Positions 49,837 through 55,681 of a stretch of 55,681 bases of DNA are shown here, piece by piece. The notes beneath the pieces were generated by a model. That model made no database searches, was not told the origin of the DNA, and was given only the letters and a program-made list of their open reading frames with translations. The stretch comes from DAOUBP01 sp034432655. Lineage in GTDB: Bacteria; Chloroflexota; Anaerolineae; CG2-30-64-16. The position numbers and the translations under genes are program-made. Position 1 is the stretch's first letter. Each line of letters begins with the position of its first letter. The DNA is taken from NCBI GenBank assembly GCA_034432655.1, contig DAOUBP010000106.1, positions 1 through 55,681 of the forward strand, read 5' to 3'.

Positions 49837-51369
49837 ATGATCACATTGACAAGGCTTGGCCTCCTGCGGGGACGCAGGTTGCTGTGGGCTTTATTGGTCG
49901 CGTTGGCCCTGACCAGCGCGCTGGTTGCGGTTGCCCGGGCGGATTGGGTGACTATCAATACGAATAACAATGCGGTTGATTCGACTTGGGGTCCCGCGTT
50001 CTTCACCAGCAATTGTAGTAACGGGTCTTTGGACAACAGGTCGGAGATCCGCCATGCTTGGGTGCGGAATGACGGCACGTCCATCTATTTCCGCATGCAA
50101 ACCTGCGCCGCGGCGGCTCTTGCCAATAGCGGCGCCTTGCGCGCGTCGGGGGCGCTGGACTGCAATCTGGACGGCGACTTTACCGATCCGTATGTCAGCG
50201 GGCCTGATGGCGATCGGATTGTCAACTACAACCCCGCAAATGAAGGCTCGTCCAATCCGGTCATAGCGATAGTGGACGGCCAGGGCAATCCTGTAGTAGG
50301 CTATCCTGACACCTACGGCGAGCGTCCGACTGACAGTGCGATGAACATGGAGTGGAAGCTGGATCTGAAGGACCTTTATCCTGGCTGTCGCGGCAGCCTT
50401 CAGCCGGTGAATATCATCGTGGCCATCGTGAACGTTGAAACCAAACAGGCTGTGGATCAAAGCAGTGTTATCTCTTACAGCATCCCGTTGGATTACGGCG
50501 ACCTGCCGCAGGGCTACGACGAGTGGAACGAGTGCGCCGAGTACCGTACTGTGCTGCAGTGCAACGGGGCTCGTCATGGATTGGCGGGCTCCCTGCGTTT
50601 GGGCGCGGCCGCTGATGCTGACGCCGGCAACCTGTCGGACGCCGATGCCACCAGGGATGACACCACCGGCGCAACTCCTGACGATGAGGATGGCGTCTGG
50701 CCGACGCAAGGGGTCAACTGGGCCGTGGGTGCAAACGGTGGCTCCCTGGACGTTACGGTGTCCGGCGGCAGTGGCTATCTGTCGTGTTGGATAGACTGGA
50801 ACAACGACGGCGATTTCGCCGATACCGGGGAGTTGGTGATTACCAACCAGGCGGTCAGCGCAGGAACGGCGCCGCGCACCTTTGCTGTGCCGACGGGTGT
50901 CAGCTTCCCGAACACCTTCAGCGCGCGCTGTCGGCTCTACTCCATGTCCATTCCTTCTCCTTCGTCTTACGGCCCGCTTGAGTTCGGCGAGGTGGAAGAC
51001 TACCGCTGGGCTTTCGCGACAGGCGGAGTGCCACCCGTGCCGCCGTCGCCTTTTGTGCCTGTGGCGGTCACCACGCTTGCGATCGCGCCCTCTGGGACGG
51101 CCGACGTGTTGCTCACCTGGGCTGACACGCCGCCGGACAGCAGTTATCGCGTGCTGCGCGATGCTGCCAACCCCTACTTCCTTCCCGCTGAGGCTGATGA
51201 CGACCTGGGTATCGTGAGTTCGGCCCCGTGGCAGAAATTGGATGCGGGCGTGCGTGGCGCGCCGGCTCAAACCCTGTATTACATCGTCCTGGGCAGGGTG
51301 GGGTCCAACGAAGCAGGCCCGTCCAACCGGGTCGGTCTTTTTGAATTCGGATTAGTCCCCGGCAATTGA
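49837..51369 (+). CDS. Secreted GEVED-domain protein
   Basis: A 510-residue protein. A signal peptide (about 10-36, LLWALLVALALTSALVAVARA) ends before DWVTINTNNNAVDSTWG. That first module (about 36-185) is the same as in the genes at 46865 and 54625, with EIRHAWVRNDGTSIYFRMQTC and RGSLQPVNIIVAIVNVE. The second module (about 215-400) is a GEVED domain: LDYGDLPQGYDEWNECAEY, ARHGLAGSLRLGAAADADAG, LSCWIDWNNDGDFADTGE and YGPLEFGEVEDYRWAF. A short fibronectin-like segment (about 415-505) closes it; unlike its relatives it lacks the LP tail. The ATG at 49837 follows GAGGGGG by 11 bases; a TTG at 49828 is an alternative. Role unknown, probably surface binding. Confidence 0.83.
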   Translation: MITLTRLGLLRGRRLLWALLVALALTSALVAVARADWVTINTNNNAVDSTWGPAFFTSNCSNGSLDNRSEIRHAWVRNDGTSIYFRMQTCAAAALANSGALRASGALDCNLDGDFTDPYVSGPDGDRIVNYNPANEGSSNPVIAIVDGQGNPVVGYPDTYGERPTDSAMNMEWKLDLKDLYPGCRGSLQPVNIIVAIVNVETKQAVDQSSVISYSIPLDYGDLPQGYDEWNECAEYRTVLQCNGARHGLAGSLRLGAAADADAGNLSDADATRDDTTGATPDDEDGVWPTQGVNWAVGANGGSLDVTVSGGSGYLSCWIDWNNDGDFADTGELVITNQAVSAGTAPRTFAVPTGVSFPNTFSARCRLYSMSIPSPSSYGPLEFGEVEDYRWAFATGGVPPVPPSPFVPVAVTTLAIAPSGTADVLLTWADTPPDSSYRVLRDAANPYFLPAEADDDLGIVSSAPWQKLDAGVRGAPAQTLYYIVLGRVGSNEAGPSNRVGLFEFGLVPGN

Positions 51370-51388
51370 GGGCTTGTGAATTGTGCTT

Positions 51389-51419
51389 GAAGATCCGGGA
51401 GCCACGCGGCGAGATCTTC
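51389..51419 (+). terminator. Weak hairpin after the GEVED gene
   Basis: GAAGATC (51389-51395) pairs with GATCTTC (51413-51419) around 17 bases. TTTTT comes some 20 bases later, so this is only a possible terminator. The remaining bases to 51668 hold the promoter described below and no other gene I can support. Confidence 0.35.
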
Positions 51420-51532
51420 CTGGTTATCAACTTAGCACTTTTTCTTGTGGCTGTGGGTCGCTGGCGTTAGCGATTGTGCCTTAAGATTAGGCAGGCTCAG
51501 AAGAATTGGCCGCCTTGGCCCACCGGATGGGC

Positions 51533-51562
51533 TTGACGACAGTTACACTTTTGCGATATAGT
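51533..51562 (+). promoter_or_regulatory. Promoter of the 42-residue peptide gene
   Basis: -35 TTGACG (51533-51538), 18-base spacer, -10 TATAGT (51557-51562). The transcript would begin near 51569, leaving a leader of about 100 bases before the ATG at 51669. Confidence 0.65.
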
Positions 51563-51668
51563 TGTGACACACTTACGTTTCCATCGTGTATTGAATCCCA
51601 TTTGGTCACCGCTGCAAAGGCGTGTTTGCCATACCCTGTCAGAATTCCGAAGCAAAAGGAGGTGTTTC

Positions 51669-51797
51669 ATGGATCAGACGCAGGAACGACAGTTCTACGA
51701 ACAACCCACAGTAGTTTATGAAGCCGAATTGGAGGTCCGGGCGGGTAGCCCTTTGGGCGTTCCTGATCCGCTGGACCTGTTCGGTGCGCAGCAGTGA
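51669..51797 (+). CDS. 42-residue peptide with a YxxP leader-like motif, possible RiPP precursor
   Basis: A short gene with a very strong ribosome site (AAGGAGGTG, seven bases upstream) and its own promoter. The peptide is acidic, with no hydrophobic helix and no cysteine. Residues about 10-29 read YEQPTVVYEAELEVRAGSPL; the remainder is Pro/Asp/Leu-rich and ends in FGAQQ. Tyr-x-x-Pro is the motif by which lasso-peptide leaders are held by their B1 recognition protein, and such leaders sit in peptides of this size, so a ribosomally made and modified peptide is possible. However, no maturation enzyme (asparagine-synthetase-like, transglutaminase-like, radical SAM, PqqD-like) is present in the window. 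Without that partner the function stays open. Confidence 0.65.
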   Translation: MDQTQERQFYEQPTVVYEAELEVRAGSPLGVPDPLDLFGAQQ

Positions 51798-51900
51798 TCC
51801 ACTTGTTTCAAGCAGCTTCGCCAGCGGAGGTAAGACCCGTCGCATCGGGCCGTCGGATGTAGCCTGGGCGACTGAGACAACGATGAAAGGAGAGTCTAAG

Positions 51901-52371
51901 ATGCGGAAGTTATTGGGTATTTGGCTTTCGATATTCGCCATCGTGGCAATGACTGCGCCGGTAGCTCTGGCTTATACCGGGGTACAGGGTTTGGTAGTGG
52001 ACGGATATGGCAATCCGTGGACATATGGCGGCACGGTCACGTGCGTCCAGAACACTACGGGTGTCACGTTAGGCACCGGGACGATTCAGCCTGATGGGAC
52101 ATGGTTTGTGTATATTGGCAGTCCCAATGCAGTTACCTGTACGATTGATCCGGCCCCAGGCCCGGGAGGTGATCCGGCTTCTTTTACCTGCAGTGTGCCT
52201 GGTGGGGGAGGCGGTGGCGTGCAGGTGTATGACTGTGGCACGGGCAGCACCGGCACCGGGCCAAACGCAGTGACGTTGACCGGCTTTGGAGCAACAGGCC
52301 TGCCAGCCGGCATCTTTGCCCTGGTGTTGAGCGCGGTGGTTGGTGGGGTTGTGGTCTGGCGGCGGCGTTAG
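51901..52371 (+). CDS. Small secreted protein with C-terminal membrane anchor
   Basis: A 156-residue protein with signal peptide (about 1-22, LLGIWLSIFAIVAMTAPVALA). The mature part starts AYTGVQGLVVDGYGNPWTYGG, which looks like a carboxypeptidase-regulatory-like or CnaB-type strand pattern with T, G and V repeated, and contains four Cys. A glycine-rich segment (about 102-110) leads to a C-terminal hydrophobic helix (about 130-151) ending VVVWRRR. That hydrophobic-then-Arg tail is typical of sorted or membrane-anchored surface proteins, but there is no LPxTG and only GLPAG before the helix. GGAGAG lies upstream of the ATG. It follows the 42-residue peptide gene by 103 bases and a clear terminator follows, so both may form one transcript. 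Confidence 0.82.
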   Translation: MRKLLGIWLSIFAIVAMTAPVALAYTGVQGLVVDGYGNPWTYGGTVTCVQNTTGVTLGTGTIQPDGTWFVYIGSPNAVTCTIDPAPGPGGDPASFTCSVPGGGGGGVQVYDCGTGSTGTGPNAVTLTGFGATGLPAGIFALVLSAVVGGVVVWRRR

Positions 52372-52435
52372 TATCTCAAGCTGCCCAGCGACCATCTTCC
52401 ATCTGAGCGGGCTTTGACCGGCGTTTCTAGAAGGC

Positions 52436-52489
52436 GAACGCCATCGCCCTGTTAGCCTCTTCGCTAACGGCGGATGGCGTTCTCTTTTT
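52436..52489 (+). terminator. Rho-independent terminator
   Basis: A long stem made of GAACGCCATC (52436-52445) and GATGGCGTTC (52473-52482), with an inner stem GTTAGC/GCTAAC (52451-52456, 52463-52468), is followed by TCTTTTTG. This is the clearest factor-independent terminator in the window and closes the peptide/secreted-protein transcript. Confidence 0.88.
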
Positions 52490-52537
52490 GTCTGTGTTCT
52501 GGCGGTCGCCGACTGCCTGGACCTGCAGCCGAGTAGT

Positions 52538-53095
52538 TTACACCCGGCGGCCGTTGCCCCGGTGGCCATTGGACCGGATCGTCCCGCTCAGGTCTGCCGC
52601 GGTTAGGATTGCTCCATCCAATCTGGCACCGCTCAGGTTCGCACCGGTCAAGCGGGCGGCTGTCAGATCTGCGTCTCTCAGATCTGCATTGCGCAGATCA
52701 GCCTGCTCCAGATGAGCGCCGGTGAGGTTGGCGGCCTGCAAGTTAGCCGCACACAGGCGAGCACCGCTCAGATTTGCCCAGGCCAGATTTGCCTGTCTGA
52801 GATCTGTCTTTTCCCCGGTCAGGTTGGCGCGCGCCAGGTTGGCGCCGGTCAATGAAGCCTCCCGCAGCTTTGCCCCGCGCAACTGGGCCTCATCCAGCTC
52901 AGCACCTGTCAGGTTCGCTTCGCTGAGATCGGCTCTGGAGAGATCACACCGGCTGAGGCGTGCTGAAAACAGGCTCACCCGATGCAACCTGGCCCCGGCC
53001 AGCGTGACGTCGGTCAGGCGCGAGAAGGCCAGCCTGGCGCCCGAAAAATCACGCTCCCCGCCGTTGTAGCGTTTGATGAGTTCCTCTTCGGTCAC
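52538..53095 (-). CDS. Pentapeptide-repeat protein
   Basis: A 185-residue protein made mostly of A(D/N)Lxx pentapeptides from about residue 18 to 178 (LSEANLTGAELDEAQLRGAKL; ADLRNADLRDADLTAARL). Such repeats fold into a right-handed quadrilateral beta-helix. Some, such as MfpA/Qnr, mimic DNA and bind gyrase; most have unknown roles. Here the helix has about 32 repeats without a clear loop and no signal peptide, so it is cytoplasmic. The start is a GTG at 53095 with GGGAG upstream. It converges on the secreted-protein gene. No partner gene is adjacent. Confidence 0.9.
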   Translation of the reverse strand: MTEEELIKRYNGGERDFSGARLAFSRLTDVTLAGARLHRVSLFSARLSRCDLSRADLSEANLTGAELDEAQLRGAKLREASLTGANLARANLTGEKTDLRQANLAWANLSGARLCAANLQAANLTGAHLEQADLRNADLRDADLTAARLTGANLSGARLDGAILTAADLSGTIRSNGHRGNGRRV

Positions 53096-53282
53096 TTCTG
53101 AATCTCCCGGATAGACGACGAAATGGGGCTTTGTTGGTCTCTTTTCTTATACATCTACATTAACGGCCCTCTGTGAATTTGGATACGTGATCTCCGGGGA
53201 TCATCAAGTAATTGGGATGCGAATTTGCAGGGGTGCAGCGATGTAGCGGGGCAGGGGACACCAGAAGGCAGGTAGCAAGGTG

Positions 53283-54062
53283 TCAGCAGGCCGCTTCTGG
53301 CGTCCACTCCCACGTCTCGAGGCGCCAATCGTGCCCTTCGATCGCGATGGCGGCTGTGTAGCCCGGCGCCGGGATCAGCGTGTGGAGGGACCAGCGCAGT
53401 GCTTCAGCGGGGATATCGGCTACCGACAGCAAAGCTGCTGGCTGCCAAGGTGCTACTGAGACATCGAAGCGATCCAGGGGCAGTGAGAGGCCCTGTCCGC
53501 GTGCCTTGACGAAGGCTTCTTTGCAGGTCCAGCAGCGAAAGAAGGCCTGGAGTTGTTCGCTGGCCGGCAATGAGCGCAAGGTGGCTACTTCCCGCGGGGA
53601 GAAAAACCGTTCTGCGATGTGCTCATCCCCCAGTTCGGGGCGTATGTGCTCGACGTCCACGCCGATCTGGCTGTGCAAGGCGAGTCCGATCAGGGCCAGC
53701 TCGTCGCTATGTGAGAGGTTGAAGTGCAGTGGCGCGGCACGGGCCTGGCCATCAGGTGCCAGAGCTGGCTTGCCATAGGGGTTATGCTGAAAGCGGATGG
53801 CCTGGGGTGGGCAACCAAGGTAGCGGCTAAGGATCAACCGTAGGGCACCGTGCGCCACAATGTACCGACGGCGATCGTGAGGAAAGCGAAACCTTTCTCC
53901 GCGCGCGCGCTCATCCTCTGCCAGCATTGCCAGCAGGCGCAACAAGGTATCTTCCCCTGCCTTCAGTTTCACTCGCCAGAGGTGCACCTCACCCGGTTGC
54001 AGAGAGAGGCGAGCAGGAGGGGGCAGCCAGGCTGTTTCGTGTTGAGAGGATCGGCTTTTCAT
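53283..54062 (-). CDS. Sfp-type 4'-phosphopantetheinyl transferase
   Basis: A 259-residue enzyme that transfers the 4'-phosphopantetheine arm from CoA to carrier domains. It has the PPTase blocks: FNLSHSDELALIGLALHSQIGVDVEHIRP in two parts (about 105-132, with the metal-binding Asp and Glu of GVDVEH) and CWTCKEAFVKARGQGL (about 168-184, with WxxKEA). The pattern is the Sfp type, which serves non-ribosomal peptide and polyketide synthases. The ATG at 54062 is preferred over a TTG at 54089, which would lie inside a hairpin. It is downstream of the MbtH gene in the same direction, 46 bases away. No carrier protein or synthetase lies in the window. Confidence 0.92.
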   Translation of the reverse strand: MKSRSSQHETAWLPPPARLSLQPGEVHLWRVKLKAGEDTLLRLLAMLAEDERARGERFRFPHDRRRYIVAHGALRLILSRYLGCPPQAIRFQHNPYGKPALAPDGQARAAPLHFNLSHSDELALIGLALHSQIGVDVEHIRPELGDEHIAERFFSPREVATLRSLPASEQLQAFFRCWTCKEAFVKARGQGLSLPLDRFDVSVAPWQPAALLSVADIPAEALRWSLHTLIPAPGYTAAIAIEGHDWRLETWEWTPEAAC

Positions 54063-54077
54063 GATGCAAGGGTGGGC

Positions 54078-54100
54078 GGGGCGCTGCAAACCAGCGCCCC
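54078..54100 (-). promoter_or_regulatory. Hairpin between mbtH and the PPTase gene
   Basis: A 9-bp perfect stem (GGGGCGCTG with CAGCGCCCC) and five-base loop lies between the MbtH stop (54109) and the PPTase ATG (54062). It may reduce PPTase expression relative to MbtH, as a partial terminator or processing site. Confidence 0.45.
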
Positions 54101-54108
54101 AGTTCTCG

Positions 54109-54336
54109 TCATGCCTGGCCTTTCTGCAATGCCTCCATCTGTTTACGCAAGCTCAATGGACGCATATCGGTCCAGACTTCTTTGATGTAGGCCAGGCACT
54201 CGGCTTTGGTGCCGCTTTTCCCTGCATCGCGCCAGCCCACCGGGATTTCTCGATCAACGGGCCAGATGGAATATTGTTCTTCGTAGTTGATCACAACGCG
54301 ATAAGTGGTGGTGTCCTCCTGTTCGTCCCAAGGCAT
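54109..54336 (-). CDS. mbtH: MbtH-like protein
   Basis: A 75-residue protein with the classical MbtH pattern: YRVVINYEEQYSIWPVDREIPVGW (in two blocks, about 11-34), a middle segment, and AYIKEVWTDMRPLSLR (about 49-64). All three conserved Trp residues of the family are present. MbtH-like proteins bind the adenylation domain of non-ribosomal peptide synthetases and make it fold or work. No adenylation enzyme is encoded nearby, so this copy must serve one elsewhere or be a free helper. It is the first gene of a pair with the PPTase. Confidence 0.93.
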   Translation of the reverse strand: MPWDEQEDTTTYRVVINYEEQYSIWPVDREIPVGWRDAGKSGTKAECLAYIKEVWTDMRPLSLRKQMEALQKGQA

Positions 54337-54413
54337 ATGAAATGCTCCTTTCTAGAATGACTCCAAAGCGGTCGCATGGTTGCTTCGCATCTTGGTGACC
54401 GTGATCATACCTA

Positions 54414-54442
54414 ATTATCTTTACAAAGTGCCACTTTTGCAA
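54414..54442 (-). promoter_or_regulatory. Promoter of the mbtH-PPTase pair
   Basis: Minus strand: -35 TTGCAA (54437-54442), 17-base spacer, -10 GATAAT (54414-54419), about 75 bases upstream of the mbtH ATG. The region between it and the divergent promoter at 54486 has about 45 bases. Confidence 0.55.
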
Positions 54443-54485
54443 ACCATCAACGCTCGGGCTCTATCTCCTCCCTGTGCCGACAAAG

Positions 54486-54515
54486 TTGGCATTTGGGCCC
54501 AGGTTGATTTATACT
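54486..54515 (+). promoter_or_regulatory. Promoter of the 54625 GEVED gene
   Basis: -35 TTGGCA (54486-54491), 18-base spacer, -10 TATACT (54510-54515). It is near-identical in its -35 box to the exporter promoter at 38124. The leader of about 100 bases before the ATG is unremarkable. Confidence 0.6.
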
Positions 54516-54624
54516 GTGATCGGGTGCTGTGTGATGCATGTTGGTCCTTCGCGACGACAACTGCAGGCGTTGTGGAAGATTACTTCTTTTGATGGAGTGC
54601 TTATACTGCAAGGAGGGGCGGAAA

Positions 54625-55681
54625 ATGAGACCAGGAGTTATGTCCCACAGGCGTGTTGTGGCATGGGCGGCATTGGCTTCTGCCGTCTTGTTGTTGGTTT
54701 TTGTTGGGGCGGTAGCGGCTGGCTGGGTCACCATCAACACGGACGACGGCCAGGTGGATTCAGGTTGGGGCACGCCGGACTACAGCGACGCCTGCACCTT
54801 TACCTCGCGTCAGGTGGACGAGATCAAGAACGCCTGGGTGCGCTGGGACGGTACTGCCGTTTATTTTCGCATCGAGACTTGCGCCGGTCCGCCGTTGACA
54901 GCCAAGAGCGGCAGCGGTCTTACCACGAAATCCATGCGCGCAGTGGCAGCCATTGACTGTAACGGGAATGGCTCGTATACCGATGGCGATACAGGGGGCC
55001 TTCCCAACGGTGATCGTCTGGTAGTCTATTACGACAACACAGGCCCTAACCCTGACCAGGTATGGCTGTTAACGGGCTCCGGTGCCAATGTGGTCCAGCT
55101 TCCTTCGACTGCGTATTCCGAGGAAGTCCCTACGGGATCACCGACCAGTATCGAATGGCAGATGCCGATTCAGTACCTGTACCCGGCCTGTCGCGCCAGC
55201 ACCACTGCGTTGCGTGTCGGGTTTGCTACGGTAGAGATCTATGCCGGTAATTCGACCACCATTGACCAGACATCCTCGCCGTTGATCTGGCATAACCCCA
55301 TGGATTACGGCGATCTGCCGAATCCCAATCCTCAGGCTAATCCGCCGACCTGCGATCAGTATCCGACAAGAACGGGATGCAACGGGCCCCGTCATGCCAT
55401 AACGAGCGGAGCCGCCATCCTTGGCCTGTCCGTTGACCCGGACGGCGGCGACCTTCAGGATTCTACCGCGGCCAGGGATGACAACACGAACACCGGCTCG
55501 ACCGACGATGAGGACGGCGTTACGCCGACACGCGCCTTTGTCTGGAGCAACGGCAGCAACGGCTCGCTGGACGTGGCGATCTCCGGCGGCAGCGGCTACT
55601 TGAGCTGTTGGATTGACTGGAACGCCAACAACAGCCTGACCGACACAGGCGAGAAGGTGATCAGCGACCTGGCGGTGAGCC
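54625..55681 (+). CDS. Secreted GEVED-domain protein, partial (runs off the window)
   Basis: The first 352 residues of a longer protein; the frame is open to the end of the window. A signal peptide (about 10-32, VVAWAALASAVLLLVFVGAVAA) leads to GWVTINTDDGQVDSGWG, the same first module as in the genes at 46865 and 49837, with KNAWVRWDGTAVYFRIETC, QYLYPACRASTTALRVGF, then the GEVED part: NPMDYGDLPNPNPQ, GPRHAITSGAAILG, STDDEDGVTPTRAF and LSCWIDWNANNSL. The two modules are thus joined in the same order in all three proteins. ATG 54625 has AAGGAGGGG six bases upstream. The rest lies beyond the window, so its C-terminal tail is unknown. Confidence 0.88.
   Translation, partial: MRPGVMSHRRVVAWAALASAVLLLVFVGAVAAGWVTINTDDGQVDSGWGTPDYSDACTFTSRQVDEIKNAWVRWDGTAVYFRIETCAGPPLTAKSGSGLTTKSMRAVAAIDCNGNGSYTDGDTGGLPNGDRLVVYYDNTGPNPDQVWLLTGSGANVVQLPSTAYSEEVPTGSPTSIEWQMPIQYLYPACRASTTALRVGFATVEIYAGNSTTIDQTSSPLIWHNPMDYGDLPNPNPQANPPTCDQYPTRTGCNGPRHAITSGAAILGLSVDPDGGDLQDSTAARDDNTNTGSTDDEDGVTPTRAFVWSNGSNGSLDVAISGGSGYLSCWIDWNANNSLTDTGEKVISDLAVS

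Noticed and set aside
51669..52371. A complete lasso-peptide cluster
   Set aside because: Only a YxxP peptide is present; no B1, B2 or C maturation genes or exporter are adjacent.
51901..52371. LPxTG sortase substrate
   Set aside because: The C-terminal helix and Arg tail fit, but the preceding motif is GLPAG, not LPxTG.

Overview
The window is high-GC bacterial chromosome. Several traits suggest a member of the Chloroflexota, perhaps Anaerolineae: many LysM and Thr/Pro-rich secreted proteins, an alaS-yqgF-mltG block containing a baseplate-J-like membrane protein, short palindromic and tandem intergenic repeats, and secreted proteins ending in an aromatic-Leu-Pro tail. This placement is inference; there is no rRNA or other phylogenetic marker in the window, and I saw no tRNA, CRISPR array, transposase or prophage.

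Layout. (1) 1-5.3 kb, minus strand: two secreted LysM proteins and the tRNA methyltransferase trmFO. (2) 5.5-6.8 kb, plus: pyrimidine-nucleoside phosphorylase. (3) 6.9-14.75 kb, minus: a tightly packed run LysM/PA14-like protein - alaS - baseplate-J-like protein - yqgF - mltG - amino-acid-type binding lipoprotein. (4) 14.9-17.6 kb, plus: a CBS-domain protein translationally coupled to an ArsB/NhaD-type transporter, then a 1-phosphofructokinase-type kinase. (5) 17.97-35.06 kb, plus: a sugar utilisation region opened by a LacI-type repressor fused to a uroporphyrinogen-decarboxylase-like (URO-D) domain, under a consensus promoter overlapped by palindromic operators. It continues with a cytidylate-kinase-like protein, an ABC sugar importer, an FGGY kinase, a DUF4432-type sugar epimerase, an FucI-type isomerase, a rhamnulokinase, a class V aminotransferase and a one-piece GlcD-GlcE oxidase. 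(6) 35.1-37.9 kb: a Ca2+-type P-type ATPase. (7) 38.2-46.2 kb: a MacAB/DevBCA-like ABC exporter (ATPase, two-fold FtsX permease, lipoprotein adaptor) coupled to large Thr/Pro-rich surface proteins. (8) 46.2-55.7 kb: a family of secreted modular proteins (three share one two-part module including a GEVED domain), a 42-residue peptide with a YxxP leader-like motif, a small secreted membrane-anchored protein, a pentapeptide-repeat protein, and an orphan MbtH plus Sfp-type phosphopantetheinyl transferase pair.

How the genes may work together. In region 5, import, isomerisation and phosphorylation of a deoxy-sugar or pentose would precede aldol cleavage by an enzyme not encoded here. The GlcDE oxidase and class V aminotransferase could then carry a two-carbon fragment from glycolate through glyoxylate to glycine. 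In region 7, the exporter and its first surface protein nearly overlap. Three of the downstream secreted proteins end in the same short motif, which suggests a dedicated surface-display route.

The most unusual observations are: the LacI-URO-D fusion with Ser where zinc-type relatives have Cys; intergenic-type repeats built into the coding sequence of rhaB and forming the GlcD-GlcE linker; the shared C-terminal [WY]LP[VI] tail next to an ABC exporter; and an orphan peptide gene with its own strong promoter and ribosome binding site.
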